From positions 372,001-436,000 of the forward strand of contig NZ_CP107899.1 in NCBI RefSeq assembly GCF_036013915.1: a stretch of DNA of 64,000 bases, written 5' to 3'. Under the pieces are notes generated by a model. The model saw nothing but the letters and a program-made list of their open reading frames with translations, was not told the origin of the DNA and did no database searches. The DNA comes from Streptomyces sp. NBC_00464. Its GTDB lineage: Bacteria > Actinomycetota > Actinomycetes > Streptomycetales > Streptomycetaceae. A program made the translations under genes and the position numbers. Positions 8,792 through 15,875 of the stretch are shown in pieces (position 1 is the first letter of the stretch; each line of letters starts with the position of its first letter).

Positions 8792-10189
8792 TCATGCGAG
8801 GCCGGCCAGCGTGAGGAGCAGGGACTTCACTTCGGTGGCCCGGACGGGGCCGGTGAACGCATGGGGGGTGGAGCAGAGGATGAGCGGACCTTCGTCGTCG
8901 CTCAGGGGGAGGCGGCCGTGGCTGCCGCGAATGGGTGACGGATCGAGTGGCACGACGGCCATGCGGTAGCGCATGCCGAGCTTCTTGCGGGCGACCGCCG
9001 TGACCGCCTTGACCCGTACGTACGGGTCCTCGGGGTCCATGAAGAGCTCGACGGGGTCGTAGCCGGGTTTGCGGTGGATCTCGACGAGCTGGGCGAAGTC
9101 GGGCGCCCGTTCGTCGTCGAGCCAGTAGTAGTACGTGAACCAGGCGTCCGGTTCGGCGACGGCGACCAGCTCGCCGGAGCGGGGGTGGTCCAGGCCCTGG
9201 GCCTTCTTGCCCTCGTCGTCGAGGAGCTGCTCGATGCCCGGGAGGTCCGCCAGGGCCGCGCGGGCCGCTTCGAGGTCCTCGGGACGGCGTACGTAGATGT
9301 GGGCGATCTGGTGGTCCGCGACGGCGAAGGCCCGGGAGGCCATCGGGTCCAGGTACTCCATGCCGTCCTGGGTGTGGACCTCCAGGAGTCCGGCCCGGCG
9401 CAGCGCTCGGTTGATGTCGACGGGCCGGTCGACGCGGGTGATGCCGTACTCGGAGAGGGCGATGACGGTGCGGCCCTCGCGGCGGGCGTCGTCCAGCAGC
9501 GGGGCCACGGCCCGGTCGAGGTCGGCGGCGGCCTTGAAGGCGCGCGGGTCGTCGGGGCCGTAGCGCTGGAGGTCGTAGTCGAGGTGCGGGAGGTAGCACA
9601 GGGCGAGGTCGGGGTGGCGGGTGTCCAGGATGTGGCGGGTGGCGTCGATGATCCACTGGGAGGAGACGAGGTCGGCGCCGGGCCCCCAGAAGTGGAAGAG
9701 GGGGAAGGTGCCGAGCTTGTCGGTGAGTTCGTCGTGGAGGGCGGGCGGGCGGGTGTAGCAGTCGGGTTCCTTGCGGCCGTCGGCGTAGTAGACGGGGCGC
9801 GGGGTGACGGTCCAGTCGGTGTCGGCGCCCATGGCGTACCACCAGCAGATGTTGGCGACGGTGTAGCCGGGGTGGGTCCGGCGGGCGGCGTCCCAGAGCT
9901 TGTCGCCCTCGACGAGCCCGTTGTGCTGGCGCCACAGGAGCACATCGCCGATTTCGCGGAAGTACCAGCCGTTGGCGACGATGCCGTGCTCGGCGGGGGT
10001 GGTGCCGGTGAGGAAGGTGGACTGGGCGGCGCAGGTGACGGCGGGCAGCACGGTGCCGAGCGGGGCGTGGGTGCCGGACTGTCCCAGCGCCTTGAGGTGG
10101 GGCATGTGGGCGAGGAGGCGGGGGGTGAGTCCGACGACGTCGAGGACGAGGAGGGGTGTGGGGCTGGGCGTCGTCCCGGCGGTGGTCAT
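8792..10189 (-). CDS. eboF: EboF-like alkaline phosphatase/nucleotide pyrophosphatase family protein
   Basis: 465 residues of the type I phosphodiesterase/nucleotide pyrophosphatase fold. Metal ligand Asp17 (LLVLDVVG), probable nucleophile Thr52 (LPAVTCAAQSTFLTG) and ADHQIAHIY near the middle are visible. Where most superfamily members have SDHG, this protein has SEYG, so one metal site may be altered or the protein may bind rather than hydrolyse. There is no signal peptide. The ATG overlaps the eboE stop by 4 nt (ATGA). In ebo/edb clusters of cyanobacteria and Pseudomonas the sixth gene is a phosphatase of this kind, hence the name. The substrate is unknown. Confidence 0.75.
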   Translation of the reverse strand: MTTAGTTPSPTPLLVLDVVGLTPRLLAHMPHLKALGQSGTHAPLGTVLPAVTCAAQSTFLTGTTPAEHGIVANGWYFREIGDVLLWRQHNGLVEGDKLWDAARRTHPGYTVANICWWYAMGADTDWTVTPRPVYYADGRKEPDCYTRPPALHDELTDKLGTFPLFHFWGPGADLVSSQWIIDATRHILDTRHPDLALCYLPHLDYDLQRYGPDDPRAFKAAADLDRAVAPLLDDARREGRTVIALSEYGITRVDRPVDINRALRRAGLLEVHTQDGMEYLDPMASRAFAVADHQIAHIYVRRPEDLEAARAALADLPGIEQLLDDEGKKAQGLDHPRSGELVAVAEPDAWFTYYYWLDDERAPDFAQLVEIHRKPGYDPVELFMDPEDPYVRVKAVTAVARKKLGMRYRMAVVPLDPSPIRGSHGRLPLSDDEGPLILCSTPHAFTGPVRATEVKSLLLTLAGLA

Positions 10190-11361
10190 GGCAGCTCCTT
10201 GAGGCCGAGGTCGACCAGGAGGTCGCGGGCGAGGGTGAGTTCGGCGGCGATGCCGTCGGCGAGCTGGGCGCGGGTGCGGGGGCGCAGCTCGGCCGGGAGT
10301 GCCTGCCAGGTGTACGTCTCGACCTCCAGGTGCCGGGTGAGCGGCCGGGCCCCGCCGACCAGGCGGGCCAGCGTGGCCCGGAGCACGGGCAGGGTGGAGG
10401 TGAGCGGGGGCGCCGGCGGTGCGTGCAGGGGTACGTGGAAGTGGGCGCGCCAGGGGGCGCTGTCGGGCAGGGCGTCGCCGGTGACGGCTTCGTCGAGGTC
10501 GTCGGTGCCGCGCAGTCCGGCAGCGGTGGCGATGCGGGTCTGGTGCAGGAAGCGGGGCTCGGCGAAGGCGGCGAGGGCGGCACGCACCTCGGGGAGGTGG
10601 GGGTGCTCGGCGTGCAGGGCCGCGGAGAGCTGCGCCTTGACGGCGGGGATGCCGGCGGCGGTGAGCGCGTCGAGTGCGGTGTCCGGGTCCTCGAAGGAGG
10701 TGGCGAGGTGGCAGGTGTCGATGCAGACGCCGATGCGTGCGTGGCCGACGGCGGTGAGGGGGGCGATGGCGTCGGCCGTGGTCTCGACGGTGCATCCGGG
10801 TTCGGGTTCGAGGCCGATCCGGATGGACTTGCCCGTGAGTTCGGCGAGTGCGTCGAGGCGTTCGCCGAGGGTGGTGAGCGCGGCGAGTGCGGTGCGGGCC
10901 GCTTCGGGGTCGCCGGTGTACGGGGTGCGCCAGGCGAGCGGGAGGGTGGAGATGGTGCCGTCGGTGACGTCGTCGGGCAGGAGTGTGGCGAGGAGCCGGG
11001 CGAGGTCGGTGGTGTGGGCCAGGCGTTCGGGGTCGGTCCAGTCGGGCTTGTAGACCCGGTACTTGACCTCCTCGGCGCCGAATCCCTCGTAGGGGAAGCC
11101 GTTGAGTGTGACGACTTCGAGGCCGCGGCGGTCGAGTTCGGCGCGCAGGGAGCGCAGTTGCGAGGGGTCGTTGATCAGGGTGCGGGCGGCGTCCCTGGCG
11201 AGCCAGAGGCCGATGCCGAGGCGGTCGCGGCCGAGTCGTCTGCGTACGGGTTCGCAGTGGTCGCGCAGTTGGGTGCGGACGCCTTCGAGGGTTTCGGCGG
11301 GGTGGACGTTGGTGCAGTACGCGAGGTGGACGACGGTGCCGTCGGGGTGGCGGAAGCGCAT
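10186..11361 (-). CDS. eboE: Metabolite traffic protein EboE (TIM-barrel, AP-endonuclease-2-like)
   Basis: 391 residues starting MRFRHPDGTVVHLAYCTNVH. The CTNVHPAE start and the barrel blocks (TLNGFPYEGFG, GLEPEPGC, GVCIDTCHLA) mark the EboE family, a xylose-isomerase-like TIM barrel. The start at 11361 is preferred over the longer frame reaching 11532 because that extension is arginine/proline-rich shadow sequence and 11361 lies 4 nt after the eboB stop. It acts in the ebo cluster, which in Nostoc is needed to move a scytonemin precursor to the periplasm; its reaction is unknown. Confidence 0.8.
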   Translation of the reverse strand: MRFRHPDGTVVHLAYCTNVHPAETLEGVRTQLRDHCEPVRRRLGRDRLGIGLWLARDAARTLINDPSQLRSLRAELDRRGLEVVTLNGFPYEGFGAEEVKYRVYKPDWTDPERLAHTTDLARLLATLLPDDVTDGTISTLPLAWRTPYTGDPEAARTALAALTTLGERLDALAELTGKSIRIGLEPEPGCTVETTADAIAPLTAVGHARIGVCIDTCHLATSFEDPDTALDALTAAGIPAVKAQLSAALHAEHPHLPEVRAALAAFAEPRFLHQTRIATAAGLRGTDDLDEAVTGDALPDSAPWRAHFHVPLHAPPAPPLTSTLPVLRATLARLVGGARPLTRHLEVETYTWQALPAELRPRTRAQLADGIAAELTLARDLLVDLGLKELP

Positions 11362-11365
11362 GGGC

Positions 11366-12214
11366 TCACTCCCCGCCGCGCAGGATGGAGTTGCCCTCGT
11401 GGAGCGGTTCGGGGGCGGCGGTGTCGAGGTGGAGGCGGCCGCTCTGGCCGTAGAAGGCGACGGGGTTGCGCCACAGCACCTGGTCGACGTCGTCGTCGGT
11501 GAAGCCGGCGGCGAGCATGGCGTCGCCCACATGGCGGGTCTTCAGCGGGTCGCTCCTGCCCCAGTCGGCTGCGGAGTTGACGAGGATCCTCTCGGTGCCG
11601 TGGAGCTTGAGGACGGCGACCATGCGGTCCTCGTCCATCTTGGTGTCGGGGTAGATGGAGAAGCCGGCCCAGCAGCCGCTGTCGAGTGCGTCCTTCACGG
11701 TCGTCTCGTTGAGGTGGTCGAGCAGCACCAGTTCCGGGGCGAGGTGGGACTCCCGTACGACGTCGATGGTGCGGCGCAGACCGGCGAGTTTGTCGCGGTG
11801 CGGTGTGTGGACGAGTGCGGGCAGTCCGTGGTCGGCGGCGAGCTGGAGCTGGGCGGCCAGCGCGTGGTCCTCGGCCGGGGTCATCGAGTCGTAGCCGATC
11901 TCGCCGACGGCGACGACGGAGTCCTTGACCAGGTAGCGGGGCAGGGCGTCCAGGACGGGGGTGCAGCGGGGGTCGTTCGCCTCCTTGGGGTTGAGGGCGA
12001 GCGTGCAGTGGTGGGCGATGCCGTACTGGGCGGCGCGGAAGGGCTCCCAGCCGAGCAGCGCGTCGAAGTAGTCGAGGAAGCTGGCGGGCGAGGTGCGGGG
12101 CTGGCCGAGCCAGAAGGAGGGTTCGACCAGGGCGCGGACCCCGGAGTCGTACATCGCCCGGTAGTCGTCCGTGGTGCGGGAGGTCATGTGGATGTGGGGG
12201 TCGAAGATGCGCAT
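11366..12214 (-). CDS. eboB: EboB-like TatD-family metal-dependent hydrolase
   Basis: 282 residues of the amidohydrolase/TatD fold. The N-terminal HxH metal site is FDPHIHMTSR, a bridging glutamate is likely in VAVGEIGYDS, and further histidines occur in PALVHTPHRD and LLDHLNETT. TatD proteins are usually DNases or phosphohydrolases; the EboB branch belongs to the ebo cluster and its substrate is unknown. The start overlaps the eboA stop by one base (TGATG), so the pair is probably translationally coupled. Confidence 0.8.
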   Translation of the reverse strand: MRIFDPHIHMTSRTTDDYRAMYDSGVRALVEPSFWLGQPRTSPASFLDYFDALLGWEPFRAAQYGIAHHCTLALNPKEANDPRCTPVLDALPRYLVKDSVVAVGEIGYDSMTPAEDHALAAQLQLAADHGLPALVHTPHRDKLAGLRRTIDVVRESHLAPELVLLDHLNETTVKDALDSGCWAGFSIYPDTKMDEDRMVAVLKLHGTERILVNSAADWGRSDPLKTRHVGDAMLAAGFTDDDVDQVLWRNPVAFYGQSGRLHLDTAAPEPLHEGNSILRGGE

Positions 12215-12882
12215 CAGGACTCCTCCGTGGGGGCGGCGGGGGCGGCGGGGCCGGGGGCCGTGAGGGCGAGTACGCGGTGCTGGCCGGCGGGGACGGGGCG
12301 GCCCGCGGCGATGCGTTCCGCCGCGTAGTCGCCCAGCATCCGGGCGAGTTCCGCGTCGCCGCGCGATCTTCGGGCCAGCTGGTCGACGGCCTCGACGGGG
12401 ACACCGGTGAACAGGCACTTGAGGACGGCGTGGCGCCAGTTGTGCGGGTCGAGGTGGGTGCCCGCGTACGGGCCGACGGCTGCGGCGACCAGCGTGGTGT
12501 CGTTGGTGCGCAGGGCGTCCTCGACGAGCGGCAGGGCGGTGGCGCCGAGGTCCAGTGCGGGCAGGGTGCGCAGAACGGCGCGGCGTTCGGCGGCCGTGCC
12601 CTGTTCGTAGAGGCGGGTCAGGGCGGGCAGGGCGGTGCGGGCCTCGATGATCAGCAGGGCGCGTACGGAGTCGGCGTGTTCGAGTCCGCAGTACCGGCCG
12701 GCGGCTGCGTACCGCAGCTCCCACGGAGGTACGGCGTAGCTGTCCGAGGGCGCGGTGTCCGGGTGGGCTGCGGAGTGGGCGGCCTCGGCGAGGGCCTCGT
12801 CGAGCCAGGCGCGCGCGGCTCCGCCGAGCAGGGTGTCGAGTTCCTTGCGGGTCAGGAGCGGGGTGGGCGGGTTCTGCGTCAT
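12214..12882 (-). CDS. eboA: EboA domain protein
   Basis: 222 residues, mostly helical, with the pattern of EboA proteins (WELRYAAAGRYCGLEHADS, then HNWRHAVLKCLFTGVPV and an ARMLGDYAAERIAAGR region). No catalytic motif is evident and no function is established for the family beyond its need in ebo/edb clusters. It has a clear ribosome site (AGGGAG) and starts 21 nt after the upstream epimerase-like gene, the only real gap within the operon. The C-terminus is Ala/Pro-rich low complexity. Confidence 0.75.
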   Translation of the reverse strand: MTQNPPTPLLTRKELDTLLGGAARAWLDEALAEAAHSAAHPDTAPSDSYAVPPWELRYAAAGRYCGLEHADSVRALLIIEARTALPALTRLYEQGTAAERRAVLRTLPALDLGATALPLVEDALRTNDTTLVAAAVGPYAGTHLDPHNWRHAVLKCLFTGVPVEAVDQLARRSRGDAELARMLGDYAAERIAAGRPVPAGQHRVLALTAPGPAAPAAPTEES

Positions 12883-12903
12883 GGCGTGCTCCCTTCGGCG
12901 GGC

Positions 12904-13761
12904 TCAGCGGTTCGACGGGCGGTGCTTGTTGAGGAAGTCGAGGGAGGTGCGGGCGAGTTCGGGGCCCGCGTGGGAGTGGCGGGGCAGCTCGACGACGGTG
13001 AGTCCGGCGTATCCGGTGTCGCCGAGCGCGTCGAGTGCGGCGAGCACGGGCGGGAAGTCGATCTCGCCGTCGCCGAAGGGGAGGTGCTCGTGGAGGCCGC
13101 GGCGCATGTCCTCGATCTGTACGTGGCGCAGCCAGGGGGCGGCGTCGCGTACGCAGTCGACGGGCAGGGCGGGCTCCAGGCACTGGCAGTGGCCGATGTC
13201 GAGGGTGAGCCCGAGCGGTTCCGGGTCGCCGCTCAGCACCCGCAGGTGGTGGAAGTCCGCGAGGTTGGCGAGGAGGTGTCCGGGCTCCGGCTCGATCGCG
13301 AGGGGCACCCCGGCCCGTTCGGCGGCGTCCAGGACCGGCCCGAGGGCGTCGGTGAGCCGCTGCCAGGCGGTGTCCGGGGCGGTGTCCGGGGGCCTGATGC
13401 CGCTGAAGCAGTGCACGGCGTGGGCGCCGAGCCCGGCGGCGACGTCGACGGCCCGGACGAGCAGCGCGGTCCTGGCCGCGCGCGCCTCGGGGTCCGGGTC
13501 GAGGAGCGAGGGGCCGTGCTTGCGGCGCGGGTCCAGGACGTAGCGGGCCCCGGTCTCCACGGTGACGCCGAGCCCGAGCTTCTGGAGCCGGGCGGCGACG
13601 TGGCGGGTGCGGGCGGCGAGGTCGGGGGCCATCGGGTCGAGGTGCATGTGGTCGAGGGTCAGGCCGACGCCGTCGTAGCCGAGGTCGGCGAGGAGCCCGA
13701 GGGCGTCGTCCAGGCGTAGGTCGGTGAGCCCGTTGGTGCCGTAGCCGAGGCGGAGTGTCAT
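12904..13761 (-). CDS. Sugar phosphate isomerase/epimerase-like TIM-barrel protein of the ebo-like operon
   Basis: 285 residues of the AP-endonuclease-2/xylose-isomerase-like fold starting MTLRLGYGTNGLTDLRLDDA. Metal and substrate residues are suggested by AIEPEPGHLLAN, LTLDIGHCQC and VQIEDMRRGLHEHLPFGDG. The ATG overlaps the prenyltransferase stop by 4 nt. The cyanobacterial ebo cluster has a single such barrel (EboE); here it is a second barrel, so this operon carries an extra isomerase step. Upstream cyclitol synthesis suggests an inositol-like or oxidised sugar substrate (inference). Confidence 0.75.
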   Translation of the reverse strand: MTLRLGYGTNGLTDLRLDDALGLLADLGYDGVGLTLDHMHLDPMAPDLAARTRHVAARLQKLGLGVTVETGARYVLDPRRKHGPSLLDPDPEARAARTALLVRAVDVAAGLGAHAVHCFSGIRPPDTAPDTAWQRLTDALGPVLDAAERAGVPLAIEPEPGHLLANLADFHHLRVLSGDPEPLGLTLDIGHCQCLEPALPVDCVRDAAPWLRHVQIEDMRRGLHEHLPFGDGEIDFPPVLAALDALGDTGYAGLTVVELPRHSHAGPELARTSLDFLNKHRPSNR

Positions 13762-14642
13762 GTGGGGCTCACCTTCCGGGAGAGGGCGCGGGCGAGCGGG
13801 ACCAGGCCCATGAGCGCGAGCCCCGTGCCGGTGGCTCCGGCGCGTGCGGCGAGGGCGGCCTGGAGCGGGATCATCGACCGGATGCCGCTGCCGACGGCGC
13901 GCTGGGTGAGCGGCGGCGACGGGTTGAGTGCGGCGTGCGCGAGGGGACGTACGGCGGTGCGGAGGTAGGCGCCGGTGAGCGCGGTGAGGAGGATCCGGGC
14001 GGGGGCGCCCCGGGAGGCCGGCCCTTCGCGCACCACGGCCCCGCCGATGCCGGCAACGGCCGCGAGAGCGGCGAGCGGCGCGGTGGTGGATCCGCCCTGG
14101 GTCTCGTGACGGGAGACGGTGGTGACCGCGTAGGTGTGGGTGCTCAGCAGAGCGGCGGCGGTCAGTGCGGCGCGGGTCGCCCGGGGCGCCGGGGCCGTCC
14201 GCGTGGCCGTCGCTCCCAGCAGCAGGTCCAGGCCCCGCGCCGCCGCCATCGCGGCGGGGCCCGCCGGGGTGTGCTTCAGACGGAGGTCGTACGCCCATAC
14301 GGTCGCTGCGAGGCCCGTGGCGACGGTGAATGCCGGACGGCCCGCCCGTGCGGCGAGGGCGAGGCCCGCCGCGGTCAGTGCGCCCGCCGCGGCGAGCGCG
14401 GCGCGGGGCGTGATCCGGCCCGACGGGATCGGGCGGTGCGGCCGGTCGACGGCGTCCTCGTCGCGGTCGGCCCAGTCGTTGAGCGCCATGCCCGCCTCGT
14501 ACAGACAGAGGGAGGCGCAGGCGGCCAGGGCCGTGGAGCGGCCGGGCCGCCGTCCCACGGCTGCCGCGCCCGCGAGGGCGTCGCCCGGGACGGTGAACAG
14601 TGCGGAGACCCTGAGCAGTTCCGCCCAGGCGCCTGCCGTCAC
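13758..14642 (-). CDS. eboC: UbiA-family prenyltransferase (EboC-like)
   Basis: 294 residues with about 8-9 membrane helices. The first aspartate-rich motif is NDWADRDEDAVDRPHRP (NDxxDxxxD), which binds prenyl diphosphate through Mg; a weaker second site is near YDLRLKH. It belongs to the UbiA superfamily of membrane prenyltransferases that attach an isoprenoid to a polar or aromatic acceptor; EboC is the UbiA member of ebo/edb clusters. It starts with GTG, overlapping the cyclitol synthase stop as GTGA. With the upstream gene it could make a prenylated cyclitol or related lipid carrier in the membrane (inference). Confidence 0.8.
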   Translation of the reverse strand: MTAGAWAELLRVSALFTVPGDALAGAAAVGRRPGRSTALAACASLCLYEAGMALNDWADRDEDAVDRPHRPIPSGRITPRAALAAAGALTAAGLALAARAGRPAFTVATGLAATVWAYDLRLKHTPAGPAAMAAARGLDLLLGATATRTAPAPRATRAALTAAALLSTHTYAVTTVSRHETQGGSTTAPLAALAAVAGIGGAVVREGPASRGAPARILLTALTGAYLRTAVRPLAHAALNPSPPLTQRAVGSGIRSMIPLQAALAARAGATGTGLALMGLVPLARALSRKVSPT

Positions 14643-15757
14643 TTCTCCCCCCGCAGCCGCTCGGCGAAGGCCAGCAGCGCCAGGTACTGCTCGGACAGTG
14701 CGGCCGGTCCGCCGTCCGGGTCCTTGAAGTAGAAGCCGAGCTCGGGCCGCGCGCCGGTGAGGCCCACCTCGTGGGCGCGGGCCAGCAGCCGGGCCAGGTC
14801 GAGCACCAGGGGTGCGGCGAGGGCGGAGTCGCAGCCCTGCCAGGTGGTCTGGAGCACCATGCGTGCGCCGAGGAAGCCGTCGAAGGCGATGTGGTCCCAG
14901 GCGGTCTTCCAGTCACCGAGCGCCGGGACGTCGTCGATGTGGACCTCGCCCTCGGGGGCGGCGCCGAGGGTGTCGGCGAGGACGCGTTCCTTGCCGGCGT
15001 TCTTCGCCGCGGCGGCGGCCGGGTCGGCGAGCGCGGCGCCGTCTCCGCCGCCCAGCAGATTGGTGCCGGACCAGGCCCTTACGGGCAGGGCGCGCTGCAC
15101 GAACATCGGGGCGAGGACCGAGCGCAGCAGGGTCTGGCCCGTCTTGCCGTCGCGGCCGGCGTGAGGAAGTCCGCAGGCCGCGACGGAATCCTGGAGGGCG
15201 GGGCTGCGGAGCCCCGTGGAGGGGGTGAAGTTGACGTACGGGCAGCCGGCCCGGAGGGCCGCCGCGGCGTAGAGCGAGCTGGCGGGCAGCCGCTCGGCGC
15301 CGGCGGCGGGTGCCGGTTCGGTGGAGGAGACGTTGACGACGACGGTCCTGGCCAGGCTGTTGCGCCGGCCGAATTCGGTGAGGTCGGCCGCGAACGCTGT
15401 GATGAGTTCCTCGTCCGTGCGGGTGTCGCCGGGAAGGGGGCCGCCGGGGCGTATCTCCGCGTCTGCGGCGGCGAGTTCGGCTCGTACGGCCGACGGGAGT
15501 CCGTGCGGCAGCACTCCCCCGGCAGCCAGGGCCTCGGCCCGTTTGGGAAGCGGACAGTCCAGGATGTCGTGGCCGCCGAAGACGAGCGAGGTCACGGGTG
15601 GCAGACCGCTGTCGGCGAACGGGGCGGTCTCGGTGACCATGCCCGCCCCCGGGTGGAGGCCCGCCGCGATCGCCGCGCAGCCCGCCGTTGCGGTGGTGGC
15701 GACGGAGCCGCGTGCTCCGATGAACCAGACTCCGGTACGTACGCCGGTTGTTGACAC
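14639..15757 (-). CDS. Inositol-3-phosphate synthase-like protein
   Basis: 372 residues with an NAD-binding Rossmann start (GVWFIGARGSVATTA) and MIPS-type blocks (GRDGKTGQTLLRSVLAPMF, SGTNLLGGGDG, NAGKERVLADTLG, FDGFLGARMVLQTTWQGCDSALAAP). The family performs the NAD-dependent cyclisation of glucose-6-phosphate to inositol-3-phosphate in the cytosol. It starts with GTG after GGGAGG. As first gene of the ebo-like operon it occupies the role held by the sugar phosphate cyclase EboD elsewhere: both make a cyclitol from a sugar phosphate. It is not expected to be the housekeeping inositol synthase. Confidence 0.8.
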   Translation of the reverse strand: MSTTGVRTGVWFIGARGSVATTATAGCAAIAAGLHPGAGMVTETAPFADSGLPPVTSLVFGGHDILDCPLPKRAEALAAGGVLPHGLPSAVRAELAAADAEIRPGGPLPGDTRTDEELITAFAADLTEFGRRNSLARTVVVNVSSTEPAPAAGAERLPASSLYAAAALRAGCPYVNFTPSTGLRSPALQDSVAACGLPHAGRDGKTGQTLLRSVLAPMFVQRALPVRAWSGTNLLGGGDGAALADPAAAAAKNAGKERVLADTLGAAPEGEVHIDDVPALGDWKTAWDHIAFDGFLGARMVLQTTWQGCDSALAAPLVLDLARLLARAHEVGLTGARPELGFYFKDPDGGPAALSEQYLALLAFAERLRGEK

Positions 15758-15823
15758 GGGCTGCCTCCCTGGCTGGGGGTCCTGGCTGGGCAGAGCTGAT
15801 GGCGCTGTGCGGAAGGTGCCGGG

Positions 15824-15860
15824 CGACGGCGGGCGGGGTGCGAGGCCCCGCCCGCCGTCG
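15824..15860 (-). terminator. 15-bp perfect hairpin after the ThuA/DUF1080 gene
   Basis: Arms 15824-15838 and 15846-15860 pair perfectly around a 7-nt loop. It lies 16 nt past the stop of the giant minus-strand gene and 67 nt before the start of the ebo-like operon, so it separates the two units. The ebo operon promoter must then lie within 15758-15823 or depend on readthrough. Confidence 0.85.
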
Positions 15861-15875
15861 GCCGGGTGGACTGCT

